Assembly (NCBI GenBank): GCA_025529335.1
Contig: JAMYHX010000669.1
Span: 1-18,249, forward strand
Length of the DNA: 18,249 nucleotides
Source of the DNA: Rhizopus sp. PT2906
Taxonomy: Eukaryota; Mucoromycota; Mucoromycetes; Mucorales; Rhizopodaceae
Direction: 5' to 3'
The translations under genes were made by a program, and so were the position numbers. A model generated the notes under the pieces. The model was given only the letters and a program-made list of their open reading frames with translations, was not told where the DNA came from and did no database searches. Of the stretch, positions 1-10,700 are shown piece by piece (the stretch's first letter is position 1; the number at the start of each line of letters is the position of its first letter).

Positions 1-1096
1 TATGCTCGCAAGTACAGAAATTATCTTTTCATGGTTCTATGAACCTCAAAGACTGCCCAAGTAAAAAAAAAAAAAAAAAAAAAAAAAATCAAAACATAGC
101 TGCAACAAATAGGCATTTTCTAAACTCAATGTTTAGATCGTATGCTCAATGGATTACGAATATGTCAGGGATTGACGATAGTCTCCTAAAGGCGTTACGA
201 GCCATCAGAGAAGGGAGGTTTGTTTATGGTGTAAGTATTCATTAAAAACAAAAATGGACTCTAACAGTACTATAGAAAGATACAGGTGCAAGCGACATAT
301 TAGGAAACATGTGTGAAAAGCTTGGCCTACCTCGTTCCTATGGTGATCCAATAACAGGAAGAATCAATTGTATGGTGATTCATGAAGGAAACCCTTATGG
401 CTGTGAAGCAAACGCCATGATACGTTTCTTAAAAGGTTTCATTAAAATATTCCCTGTAAAGACACAGACTGTTTATGCAAACAAAAACCCTCATTGATTA
501 TGTATTAGGTCTATTTTGGCGTACATCTTGCCCCACCTTTACTCTTTAGAACCTCTCGTTTGATACAGGATCCTGTAAACTCTTTGGCGCATATATTAAT
601 AGCCAGTGTTCGATCATCTGCATTCTTGGGCACATATATTGGTATCATTTGGTACTCTATCTGTCTTGTTCGAACAAGAATAGGACATCAATTGTTAGGA
701 ATTGATCAGTCAATTCTGGATAATACATGGCCTCCTTTGGTAGGAAGTATGCTTTGTGGTCTGTCATTATTGATTGAAAGCAGACATCGTCGTGGTGAAA
801 TGACTCTCTATGTCGTCCCTCGTGCCCTTTTCTCGATCACAGAGCGTGTCCTACATCCATTAAAACAGACAGCATGGTGGAATAAGTTTGGTTCAAGCTA
901 TACAGAAGCCATTGTGTTTGCGGCTTCAATGACCGTCGTTCTTCACGCGCTTCATAAAGACAAGGAAATGGTAAGGCCTTCCATACGTGGCCTCATGTCT
1001 TGGGTATTGAAAAAGGAAATGGATGAAAACAAAAGATTGGTGGAAGGGCATGAAGAAGATGACGAAGGACATTTAGAAGTTAAAATAAAGAAATAA
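1..1096 (+). CDS. TMEM135-like membrane protein, 5' end outside the window
   Basis: Exons read as 1-60 (frame from base 2), 137-230, 276-455 and 509-1096, giving 306 visible residues to the TAA at 1094-1096. Introns are 61-136, 231-275 and 456-508, all GT-AG. Joined motifs include IIFSWFYEPQRLPKSY across the first junction, GDPITGRINCMVIH followed by a Cys, and IKIFPVYFGVHLAPPLLFR across the third junction. These match the C-terminal half of TMEM135, where a Cys/His-containing segment precedes several membrane spans. Hydrophobic segments lie around the HILIASVRSSAFLGTYIGIIW and PPLVGSMLCGLSLL stretches, and the tail is charged (K/E/D-rich). Animal TMEM135 is linked to mitochondrial dynamics and peroxisomes; the fungal role is inferred only. 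The downstream gene is convergent with a 169-bp spacer. Family assignment is by recall, without a search. Confidence 0.82.
63..88 (+). repeat. 26-nt poly-A run inside an intron
   Basis: The 76-bp first visible intron of the TMEM135-like gene (61-136) starts GTA and then runs as 26 consecutive A. The flanking exons join in frame (CCC AA|A TCG, reading PKSY), so the tract is intronic rather than a poly-A tail scar. A homopolymer this long is prone to length change and sequencing error, but it lies outside coding sequence. Confidence 0.9.
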
Positions 1097-1265
1097 ATGT
1101 TCTTTTTGGGTATATGGCCTCAAGATAAGGTCGTACATATGTGATCATCAGATAACATTGACTTAAATGGGCAAGAAGGATCCAAGCATTGAAAGACAAT
1201 AGCTCCCACGTGGAACCTGTGTTTAATAATTTACAATTATTTCTGTGATACGCGCACGTTTTTTT
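1097..1265. other. Spacer between convergent genes
   Basis: This 169-bp spacer separates the 3' ends of the TMEM135-like gene (+) and the PGS1-type gene (-). It presumably holds both 3' UTRs. An AATAAA overlaps the stop of the + gene. No ORF or RNA gene is visible. Confidence 0.7.
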
Positions 1266-2885
1266 TTAAAGCATCGTTTTTACAAAGGCTGTAGCTATTC
1301 TTACGCCGTATGGAACACGTCTATCTTGCCTGTCAAATGTTTCCTTGGATACCAACTCTGAGTATTGATGGAGTAAATCTATCTCTTTATGCAATGCATT
1401 CTTCAACTGTTCATTCTGGGTGATCACCACAGCTTGAGCTTCTAGATCCCTCTCGCTTGATCTTTGGCCAAAATTAGGCGAGCCAATCATCGTTATGGAT
1501 GGTCTACTTTCATTCCCAAAATAGACCCAGAGTCCCTTCGCATGATAAGTCCATCCTGGTCTCTTGTATTCTTCAATTGAGATCTCATCTTGTCTACCTG
1601 CTCGTTTGACATGTCTATAGAACTGTTTCTCTATGTGCGTATATGCCGGAGGAAGGAACTTACTGACACCCTTTGAATTGAAGAATCCATTGGCCTATTG
1701 ATTTACAGGTCAATTTCCACTATATTGATATCTGAAACACCCCGAACCTCAGGAGATGCTGTTAAAAATCTAAAAAAGGCTCTTGTCTTTAAAATCACCG
1801 CCTTGTATTTATCTGTAAAGTTGAAATAGCCAGACGTAAGATGAATTGTCCATTTTTCTTGCTGTTGGTTGGCAATGTTGAGTAACTCGAGCGTCACTTT
1901 TTCATCTTGTCTGATACAAAAGGGTCCCATCTGAATCACTGGTAAAATAGCTGTATCCATGGTATTCTCTTGCTGCACTTTTCTATTTTGATATTCAATC
2001 AAAAATTGTTGTAATCGGCTATGAACTAATGATTTGTATCTCTGACTTTCCTTGACTGGGTCCGCCATGGAATCTGAAAGCTCTAACCTATATTTGCTAT
2101 TATTATTCTGAGCTGGTACAAGCTGATAAGAGCATGAACTGACGAGTTTCAATAAGTCATGATAATAGGTTGTCAATTCAGGTTGTTGATCAAACAGAAT
2201 GTATCGATCTTGTCTGTTGACGAAATAATCTGTACTCAGGTTAGCTCTAAATAAGTTGATTAATTATCATCTTTATGGCATGTATTTATCATAATACCCG
2301 CTTAACATGATGGTATTATCAAAGCCATAAAGCTTCAAATGCATTAATCCAATCGTTTCATTAAACCTTTGTGGTAATGCTTTTTTGAGTATACCAGTAA
2401 GATCAGGTGTATGGTATAGCGATACTTTGATCTGCTTTGGATAATCTTGAATGAGAGGTAAGAGTAGAGTAGCAGAACTTTGTCCCTTTGAATTACGCGT
2501 TCCTCTTAAGCAGTCAATGAGTATATGAACTTGTAGAGTAGAAGATTGCGAAAGTGCTGTTCTTATTGTATCCACCTAGGAACAAGGTTAATGTATCAAT
2601 CGTGTGTATATATAGGCAGTACTTTACAAGTTCTTTTTCTGAATGCCCAATATAGAGCGCAGCAATAAACACTCTTTCCTTTGCCGACAATATTCTAGAC
2701 TTTAGTTCAGCATAAAAAGCCGAGGGTTGATAAAGTGGTTTAACATGCTGGCCGTGCGTATAAAAGGTTGGTGCATATTGCTGAAGTGGTTGTAATGTCT
2801 TTATGTCTTTAAAGATGTTCCTTTTTATACAAGATGTTGTCAAGCGCCGTACTTGACATTGAGTGTAAAATATGCGTTTGAACAT
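1266..2885 (-). CDS. PGS1: CDP-diacylglycerol-glycerol-3-phosphate 3-phosphatidyltransferase (phosphatidylglycerophosphate synthase)
   Basis: Exons on the minus strand are 2885-2628, 2575-2298, 2246-1748 and 1694-1266, separated by introns of 52, 51 and 53 bp. They join in frame to 487 residues, close to known fungal PGS1 length. The enzyme makes phosphatidylglycerophosphate from CDP-diacylglycerol and glycerol-3-phosphate in mitochondria, the committed step to cardiolipin. It belongs to the phospholipase D superfamily. HKD motif 1 is visible as HLKLYGFD (H165, K167, D172), followed by the PGS1 signature GANLSTDYFVNRQDRY made by joining exons 2 and 3. Motif 2 is YHAKGLWVY (H396, K398) followed by GSPNFGQRS; a Tyr sits where the Asp of a canonical HKD would be, which I believe is usual in eukaryotic PGS1. 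The start MFKRIFYTQCQVRRLTTSC is basic, lacks acidic residues and looks like a mitochondrial presequence. The TTG-led extension upstream (to 2909) was not used. Neighbours: convergent with the TMEM135-like gene, divergent from CDC24. Confidence 0.96.
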
Positions 2886-3417
2886 TTGTAAAAAAAATAT
2901 GTACGGCAAGGGTTAAACACACTATAGACTTGTACTAGACACAGTCACTTACAGTTTGTTAATCTAAAAAATTGACCCTTCTCCTCTCCTTCCTCTGTCC
3001 TCCCTCCTACTCCTTTTGACGTCTTTTGCCTCTGTTTTACTTTATCTTTGCCTTCCCTTTATATATATATATATATATATCTTCTCCTAATTGTTGATAT
3101 TTTTTTTACAAGCTTATTCAATTGTCATTGTCTCCTCTTTCTTTTATATATTAGTCTTGTCTTTAATCTCCGTTATTTTATATAACTACACTCTGTTATC
3201 AATAATTGCACAGTGCACTCCCACGAGGCTGTCAACTTTAAGTGAAGTGTGAGATACAAGGCACGAGGTCTCTTCCTTGGATTTGGCAATAAAATTTTCT
3301 CTTTCAGGGCCAAAATGTTTAATAAAGGCGGGTGTAACCATGGTCCTTAATTTTTTTGCTGCTGTTTTCTCTCGCTTTCTTTTCTTTTCTCTCTTTCTTT
3401 CTCTTTCTTAAACAATA
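2886..3417. promoter_or_regulatory. Shared divergent promoter region, PGS1 / CDC24
   Basis: This 532-bp spacer lies between the start codons of the minus-strand PGS1 gene and the plus-strand CDC24 gene, so it must hold both promoters and 5' UTRs. Visible elements are a CT-rich stretch at about 2975-3060, a CRE-like TGACGTC at 3018-3024, an AT dinucleotide tract at 3060-3080, and a long pyrimidine tract (about 3360-3410) just before the CDC24 ATG, which is common upstream of fungal start sites. No coding potential was recognised. Regulatory roles are inferred from position. Confidence 0.6.
3060..3080. repeat. (AT)n microsatellite
   Basis: About ten AT dinucleotides in a row in the divergent PGS1/CDC24 promoter region, directly after a pyrimidine-rich stretch. 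Confidence 0.95.
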
Positions 3418-5575
3418 ATGATTGATTCACCTGTTGCGGCAGATTCTATTACCAACAAACAGGCAACACAAGAAGCTTCAATCTATCATACCTGTCGTTC
3501 TGTACTGAACGCTCTAGGCTATGTCAAAGGATTCGAGAAATATTTGGAAGAGACAGACCAGGAGGAGGAGTTTACTGATACAACAATGGCCAGCGATCCT
3601 TTAACAAAACTATGGAATGTCTGTAAACCAGGCAGAAGTCTATGTTTTTTATTTAATGTACTGAAACCTGATACACCTATTATTGTCAACCCAGCAACAC
3701 CAAATCAAACAAAAGCCCACATCTATCACTTCATTATTGCTTGCAGAAATCAACTCCACTTTCCTGAAGAAAGTCTGTTTACTGTCACTGAATTAAGTCA
3801 AAATGATACCAATGGATTTGTTAAGGTAGCTTCAAAAAAAATCACCTTATTATAACACACATTCTTATTTTAAATGTAGGTAGTCAACACAGTAAAACGT
3901 ATCTTGGAACTGTTGATAGAACAAGGTGTTATACCTAAACATGCATTAACTGAAGTAGAGACAAGCAATGAATCTCCAAAGGATCAGCGAGATAATGTTG
4001 TCTACGAACTTGTATCAACTGAAAGAAAATATATTCAAGATCTTGAAGCTCTTCAGGTGAGTTCAACAAGGGCACACAATGAAGCGAACGTTTGTCTAAG
4101 ATGATTGTGTAGAATTATATGAGAGAAGTGCAGGCACAAGAAATACTCTCGCCCGATACGATGCATTTTTTATTTGGCAATTTGAATGCACTTGTCGACT
4201 TTCAGAGAAGATTCTTGGTTCAAGTAGAGGCACATGCTGCTCGTCCTGCAAAAGAACAGAGATTCGGCCATTTATTTATTCAGTTTGAAGAAGGTTTTAC
4301 AGTCTACGAACCATTCTGTGCTAATTTTCAAATTGCACAAGATTTGGTCATACAAGAATCTCATAAATTGCAAAAGTTAGCTAATATCATGTCACCGACC
4401 TATGAGCTACCAGCCATGTTGATCAAACCGATTCAAAGAGTATGTAAATATCCACTCCTATTACAGCAGTTAATCAAATCCACACCAGACGACTGGCCCT
4501 ACTCGGAAGAAAACAAAGAGGGTCTAGAGGCTATTCAGAGAGTAGCCAAGAAGGTGAACGAGACAAAGAGAATTCAAGAAAATTCATTGGTCGTTGAAGA
4601 TCTAAAAAAGAAAATCGTTGTCGAAGATGGAAGTGAATGTCTGCTGGATAAATATGGTCAACTTTTGTTACACGACAAATTAATATTGCAGAAAGCGGAT
4701 TCAGATCACGTTAAAGAAATGGTTGTCTTCTTGTTCGAAAAGGTCATCTTGCTTTGTAAGGAAGTCAAGGATACCAATAAGAATTCGATCTCTATAAAGA
4801 AAAAACGAAAGGAGGGTACCTTGATCGTCAGAGGCAAGATTTTGATGTCAAGAATTGAACATGTGAAGGTTTCATCAGCACAGACGGGTAAATATATTTT
4901 CTGTGTTCATAAAGATAATAACTAACGTGTATTAAAAAAAATCAGGCCTTTATATTTTACATATATCTTGGACTGAAAAGGACGTGGGTCAGACAGTGCT
5001 ATTAAAATGCCGTAACGATGAACAGCTACAGCAATGGTTAAACGCTATCGTTGGAATCAAGGAATCAACATCTAAAATTGATATACTGCCAAATACACCA
5101 CAAACACCACTGACAGAGCTCAATCCACTACAAGATTACTATGACGACGATGAGGATGACTATTATAACCACAATACCAACTATCCAGAACAACATGATG
5201 ATCATCAGTCCATGGATGGCAGTCATCCATACCTGCGAAACAGATCCTACAGTTATCAATATAACCGTATGCCTCATCACTTATCTCATGAGCATATGGC
5301 CAGAAAACAGAGTCTAGGAAACCTATCGAGTAGTAACAATCTCCCACCACGCCACTTTATGAACGGTATTCCTGGTATGACCTTACCACCATTACCTCGG
5401 TCCCCAACACACCCATCCATGTCCAATGCAAGTACATCATCATCATCATTATCCTCATCGACAACAAGCACAGATATGTACGTTAATCATTCATTGCCTT
5501 ATTCACCACCAACAAGTCATCCTTCTTCTCCCAATAATCACACCCCATCTGGCGCACTTTGGCAAAGAAGACAGC

Positions 5576-5607
<32 letters not shown>

Positions 5608-6039
5608 GAATCAAAAGACGAACCAATATATATCAGGAGTAGAACTTCAAGTAATACTAGACCACGAAATAATAGCATCAACAGTAGCGTAGAACTACTA
5701 TCCATTTCTTCTAATATATCAACAACACCTAGCAGTAAACGAAATAGCAATTCAAGTCAAGAGATACCAGAAAACTATATCAAAATTAAAACACACTATA
5801 ATGGATCGATCTACGTCGTGGTCGTGCCTTTGACTATTGAGTTTGGGGAACTAAAGAAAAAGATTGAAAACAAGCTTCGATTATGTATTCAAGAGTCAGC
5901 CATTTCAGTATCCGTTTTAAAATATGAAGATGAAGATGGTGATCTCGTTACTATGAATTCAACAGACGATGTTCAAATGGGTTTTGAAACTAAAGGTCCA
6001 AATAATGTAGTTAATTTTCATGTTACAGCTGTTTGTTAA
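3418..6039 (+). CDS. CDC24: Cdc24-type guanine nucleotide exchange factor for Cdc42
   Basis: Exons 3418-3825, 3880-4056, 4113-4887 and 4946-6039 join in frame to 817 residues; introns are 54, 56 and 58 bp, the last with a CTAAC branch motif. The domain order is that of Cdc24/Scd1. A CH-like Cdc24 domain spans about 25-155 (YHTCRSVLNALGYVKGFEKYL; FVKVVNTVKRILELL across junction 1). A DH (RhoGEF) domain spans about 173-347 and contains LIKPIQRVCKYPLLLQQL (298-315), the conserved nucleotide-exchange helix. A PH domain spans about 355-491. A Ser/Pro/Gln/Asn-rich linker follows, with 12 Gln at 663-674, then a PB1 domain at about 729-817. The PB1 carries a KYEDEDGDLVTM acidic OPCA motif and a Lys in the first strand region. 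In the family, PB1 binds a Bem1-like scaffold so that Cdc42 is activated at sites of polarised growth. The ATG at 3418 follows a pyrimidine tract and aligns with the expected domain start. The gene is convergent with the downstream reductase gene. Confidence 0.96.
5572..5607 (+). repeat. CAG/CAA repeat encoding 12 Gln
   Basis: One CAG followed by eleven CAA codons in the CDC24 linker between the PH and PB1 domains. The tract is almost pure CAA. Nearby, 5435-5460 is a TCA-rich tract encoding Ser runs. Both lie in what looks like a disordered linker. Confidence 0.95.
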
Positions 6040-6075
6040 TGACACAAAGCTTAATCTATAATTATTCTTCATCTT

Positions 6076-6081
6076 AATAAA
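6076..6081 (+). terminator. Probable polyadenylation signal of CDC24
   Basis: AATAAA starting 37 nt after the CDC24 stop codon. The role is inferred from motif and position. Confidence 0.5.
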
Positions 6082-6212
6082 CTGCCCTCTTTTTAAACAA
6101 ATAATAATAATAATAATAAAAAGCGTGATAATAGATAGTCATGCCAAGTAGGTATTTTTATGGCAATATTTGCTCAAGCTATTTGGCTCCCCCTCTTTTT
6201 TTTTAATATGTG

Positions 6213-6218
6213 TTTATT
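6213..6218 (-). terminator. Probable polyadenylation signal of the reductase gene
   Basis: TTTATT on the + strand (AATAAA on the minus strand), 7 nt beyond the stop codon of the minus-strand gene. The role is inferred from motif and position. Confidence 0.4.
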
Positions 6219-6224
6219 AGTTGC

Positions 6225-7229
6225 TTAAAAGATAAAAGGTATAAGACAATATCGTGTTGGAATTTTATCAAATCTTTGTTTGTACCATTCTCTTGTATTA
6301 TATGCTCGAATGGCTAAGTAAAGAGATGAGCCAACACTTAGGATAAATATGATCCAATGTTGAGATATCATAACCATAGAGAAAAAAGTAATCACCTCTG
6401 CCAACTATTGTTTAAATGTCAGAAAATAAAATAAAAAAAAAAGTTAGTACTTGCATAATGAGGACACCATACATATTCAAATAGTCCATGCTTAGGTATC
6501 TAAAGAAATATTGGGTCAATGGCTTAAACAATAAAAGAATATGTGTTTGTATTATACCTTGTATTCTTTTGAGCCATCTTTTCGCAAATTTTTTAGTAAT
6601 ACATGGTGATAAAAGTTTACACACTCTCCGATAATGAAGCATACGACGCCAAGCAAATTTAAGTGTGAGCAAACATAGGACAGAGGCACTTGTTCAGTGA
6701 ATATCTTTACCAACACAGTAAGTCCCACATATGAGCTAGCAATAGTAAAGCAATCCCTAAGCCTGCAGTGTCCTGAGTAATGATGTATAAAGCGTACTTC
6801 CTAAGCAAAAAGAAAAAGATAAACAAGTGCATAAAGGGATAAACAAATGTTGGTTTACAAAGAGTCTCTTGCCGTAATGTAAAAGAATAAGCACTGACAT
6901 CAACAGCACGCGATAATTATTTTGTAGCTCAAAGGTATTTGTTATGATTAATTGACAGGTTGATATAAGCGATATAACAAAGGCTGGACAATAGATCATA
7001 AACATACCAGTACGTGAAGGCAACTATAACAAATGTATTGCTCGATTTTTTTTTTCTTTAAAACATGGATAGTTCTTACCATTTTGCCACAAGATGGGCC
7101 ATTTATTGCAAATTTGGAATAATTTAGCTTTGTATCTGGACGTGCCTCCCTGAAGATGATAACAGCACAAGCTGTAATACTACAGATCCCTACAAGGACA
7201 TTTAACATGTCAAATTGAAAGAAAAGCAT
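6225..7229 (-). CDS. Steroid 5-alpha-reductase (3-oxo-5-alpha-steroid 4-dehydrogenase) family membrane protein
   Basis: Minus-strand exons are 7229-7080, 7023-6859, 6800-6558, 6499-6455 and 6404-6225, joining in frame to 260 residues, a normal length for the family. Most of the protein is hydrophobic, with several predicted membrane spans. Family motifs appear only after splicing: KMLPSRTGMFMIYCPAF (junction 1), LLHYGKRLFEVRFIHHYSG (junction 2), FYHHVLLKNLRKDG then EYKIPKHGLFEYVWCPHY (junction 3), CPHYLAEVITFF (junction 4), and a basic C-terminus with WYKQRFDKIP and final FIF. The motifs HxxLxxLR, CPHY..E and the C-terminal segment are the NADPH-side signature of SRD5A enzymes. The closest match I recall is the plant At5g16010-type reductase, rather than enoyl-CoA reductase Tsc13 or polyprenol reductase. 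The substrate in this fungus is unknown; an ER location is inferred. The ATG at 7229 gives a typical N-terminal length; a second ATG at 7208 is possible. It shares a divergent promoter region with TRS120. Confidence 0.92.
6405..6454 (-). other. GC-AG intron in the reductase-family gene
   Basis: This 50-bp intron begins GCAAGTACTAAC and ends CAATAG on the minus strand. With the GC donor the exons join as CCT CAT TAT|TTG GCA GAG, giving CPHYLAEV, the conserved family motif. The nearby GT at 6450-6449 joined to the same acceptor shifts frame into stops. GCAAGT is the usual consensus of GC-type donors. Confidence 0.75.
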
Positions 7230-7707
7230 GAGATATACAGCAAAAAAGATAAAAAGAAAGAAATTACAGATTGACAATGAAAACTGACTTTATTATACTG
7301 TTTAACAAAAGAGGAGAAGATGGATCTGCTTGCATAAGTATTTACAGACACTTTATGTTCAAATGCACAATTGACAAAGAAATGAACTTTTGTGACCAAA
7401 GACCAAATAAAAGGGGAGGTGAAATGATCTGCCTGCCTATTACTGCTTTTTAAACATAAAACTTTGCTGCATATTAAATCTTATTCTTCCAGGGGAAAAG
7501 GACAATTCTTTATAAATAAATGCAATTGGACCCGATATCCTTCTTTTCCATAGTGTATGGGCTGTGGGCTGAACTCGTTTAAACAAATGAATGTGTCAAG
7601 CAAGCACATAAAGTTTGATCTCCGGTGAATTGGAGTTGCACAATAAGAGAGAAAGAAAGTAAGCTCTATTTTTTATACAATATCCCTTTTTTAATTTTAT
7701 ATATTTT
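7230..7707. promoter_or_regulatory. Divergent promoter region, reductase gene / TRS120
   Basis: This 478-bp spacer lies between the minus-strand reductase gene start (7229) and the plus-strand TRS120 start (7708). It is AT-rich, and small open frames here show no recognisable protein. A clear TATA element or operator was not identified. It must contain the promoters and 5' UTRs of both genes. Confidence 0.5.
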
Positions 7708-10700
7708 ATGGACCTGGCAGTTGATATCACTTCTTGTTGTCGTGTACGAGTGCTCTTGGTCCCTGTTTCACCCATAAAGAAGTCATCCTTTTGGCGTCAT
7801 GTTGAACTTGTAAAGAAGTTTAGCCTAGTTCGTCTTGGTGATGTGACACCTGATCTTCAGAAAGGTGCCAATGGTAAATAAGAATCATATAAAAAAAAAG
7901 AGGGGGGGGGGAGTAAACTGACTGTTACCAAAAGCCAAGTTTAGTAGCCAAGTATTTCAAGAAGGTCATATGCATTTCCAATTTGTTACCAAGTACAACA
8001 GAGAACATAGTCATCTCGAAGACTTTCAGCCTCACAGACGTATCTTTGGAGTAAAAAAGAAAGAATAGTTGATAAAGAAAAGGTATTAACACTGATAAGT
8101 ATAGGTTATTGGTATCATGGATTGTCAAGAATGGAAAGACAAGGATCTTAGTGAAGGATATCAAAAGTTTGTTGATATGCTTGTTCAGGTACACCATTGA
8201 AATGATTTCTAAAATAGGACATCCATTATTTATTTATTTTTGCATTGAATAATAGTATCCTACAGCCATAGCCACTCGATGCTTTGCCTTTGACCCAACA
8301 GAGAATCAACCTGACGACACAAAAGGATTGATCATGATCCCAAATGTAGGCAACATGTCTTTTTATATGAGCACCATGATTTGTGATTTTGCAAGCGAAA
8401 TACTCAACCAGTTTGCCAACATTGTCAGTTATATATACATATATCAAAGATCATCATATACTAACTCTCTCTAACAACAGGCTGAACGTATAGAGAGCTT
8501 GAAAGCTTTAGAATCACCTATTCCTATGGGATCCTTTTCAAAGAAATATGATATGCCCAATGGCCGTATCCATCCTCAACCTTCCACAAGCACACCTAGC
8601 GGCAAATCACAGGGCCAACAAAGCAATCGCGCTTCACAACCCGTACCTACATCTTCCATTTCCTCTTCCTTTTTGAAACGAGCATCTAGTGCAGCAGGCA
8701 CAGGTAGACAAAATATTTCGGCTTCTCCTCCAAGCCCTCGTCCGTCCCTGTCGAGATCGACAACCTTTAGCAATCTAGTGCTTGGTAGCGAGTCGGGAAA
8801 GACAGTGCAAAGGACACCAGGAAGAATCAAGAAGCTGTTGGCAGACTTTTACTTGCTCGCTGGGCGATTACCTGATGCGATTCAATTGTAAGCATGATCT
8901 GTTAAAGGCTTTATGATGGCTAACTTTTTTTTTTTCCTGAATAGTTACAATGAAGCCATCGAGATGACCAAAGATCATTCTGATTATTTATGGCTTGCTA
9001 GTGCAAAAGAAGGTTTAGCATGTACGATGCTCTTGATGGCTTTCTTACAAGCAGATGTGGGGGTAACGAAAAAGAAAAATAAAGAGACCAAGCTTGGGTC
9101 CTAAATCATTGATAGCATATCATCTCCAGGAATGGTACAGCCACCGACCTAAATACACCGCAGGACACAAACCGACCGCCACCTATTTCCGACAAGACAG
9201 GAGTGGAGAACCAAAAGTCAGTTTTTTCAGAGATAACAGAAATGTACGAAGACGTTGTACAGACATATCTTAAAGTAAACAGCTCGACAAACATACCGAT
9301 CCCTAGCCTCGTATTTGCCGAGGCTTGTCTCAAGATATCGCGGTTTCTTACACTTGTCTTTCTGAATAACGGCTGGAGCGATGCAGTGCTGGCAAAGGCA
9401 GTATATGCAGATATGACAGATCTCAAGAACCAGCGAAATGACAGGTTCTTGACCATGTCGGAACTCGTCAAGTGCAAGAACAGCGGTATTGCGAGATATT
9501 CTATCGCCAAATATGTTACAAAGATCTGGTTGGTTGATATAGATGAACTCTCAATGATGGATCAAGTCAATATTATGACACACATGACTTCAATTCTCTC
9601 TGTTATTGGATATCATAGAAAATCTGCTTGGTTTATGTATGAGATGCTGAATCGTATGGTGCCCTTGTTGATACAAGGACGTGCCGCAGCCGCAAGTGCT
9701 GTAAATGGAAACAAGAAGCATCTCGATAAAAATGATGATGGTATTCTAGAAGTTTTGAAGAGGATATGCGAAGTTTACGGCATTGGAGGTAATGATATGA
9801 AAAAATACCGGAATATAGAGCTTATGGTTGGAGTTAGAGAGTAATGTACACGATGGAGGTGCTCTAGAAATATTACAAAACAAAGTCAACGAAGCATATC
9901 AGAGACAACAGGAAACTTCTACAAAGAAAGTGAACACGTTAGGCTTTGGATGGCCTGCACTTCAAATAGACATACTGCGGGAATGTATTGTGATATCTGA
10001 AGCAATCCAAGACCATGCGTCTATGCTGTATTACACAACCGTTTTGCTAAAAAACTTGTACCAATACATCTCCAAAGACGAGCAAATCAGATTAGCTTCT
10101 TCTATTCAGCGTATTGTGAATATTAGTAAACGATCAGGTCAAATGGACAACAATGTGAACTATTGGGGATTTAACATTGTCAAATCGATTGAGCCTATTC
10201 AACCCATACCTCGTAAGGCGATCTATCAACACCCTGTGCTTATCGCAAAGGCTTTAGCCGCTTCCAAGGAGGGAAGAATCAATTCAGGAGATCCGTTTAT
10301 TTATAACCCTTTTGCAAAAAAGAAGGATGACAAGGTACATAGTTGTTGAACTTGTATGTATCATGCTCACTTCTTTCCTTTTCGGGTGAACTTTATCCTT
10401 TAGCCGCAGATAAACCTGATCAAGGATGAAGTATGTGAATTCAAGGTGACTTTATCTAATCCTTTTGGATTTGATCTTGAATTAAGCAACATTGTTTTAA
10501 GGTATACATATATCGAGCGGTCCTGAATATGAGCTCAATTTCTTTATAGTACATCTGGAGTTGGCTTTTCACCTGTTCCAGCTGCTGCGACTATTCCAGC
10601 AAATGATACCTTGACCATCAGGTTAATGGGTACTCCTGTAGAAACCGGATTGTTGACAATCAAAGGATGTGTGATTAAAATAACAGGCTTTGCAGAACAA

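Larger units (their letters stand above)
6040..6224. other. Spacer between convergent genes with a TAA microsatellite
   Basis: This 185-bp spacer lies between the stops of CDC24 (+) and the reductase-family gene (-). It contains an ATA/TAA trinucleotide tract at 6101-6119, an AATAAA on the + strand at 6076-6081 and a minus-strand AATAAA (TTTATT at 6213-6218). No further gene is seen. Confidence 0.8.

Noticed and set aside
2886..2909. Longer PGS1 N-terminus starting at a TTG
   Set aside because: No ATG in that stretch. The ATG at 2885 gives a good mitochondrial presequence directly.
5120..5750. Several minus-strand and alternate-frame open stretches, one with a poly-Cys run
   Set aside because: Shadows of the low-complexity CDC24 linker; the poly-Cys and poly-Asn are other-frame readings of the CAA repeat.
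6225..7229. Assignment of the reductase gene to Tsc13 (enoyl-CoA reductase) or Dfg10 (polyprenol reductase)
   Set aside because: The N-terminal LPSRTGMFMIYCPAF and central FEVRFIHHYSG motifs fit the 5-alpha-reductase-like plant-type branch better. It is left without a gene symbol because the substrate is unknown.
7271..7453. Short + strand open frame in front of TRS120
   Set aside because: It overlaps the 5' UTR/promoter of the minus-strand reductase gene, shows no family resemblance, and fits no splice chain.
9106..9510. 134-codon minus-strand open frame
   Set aside because: Antisense to the well-supported exon 7 of TRS120, with no recognisable motif.
9789..9818. A 30-bp TRS120 intron ending at the first TAG
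   Set aside because: Too short for splicing and the wrong phase. The next acceptor at 9837 gives a 49-bp intron and an in-frame join.
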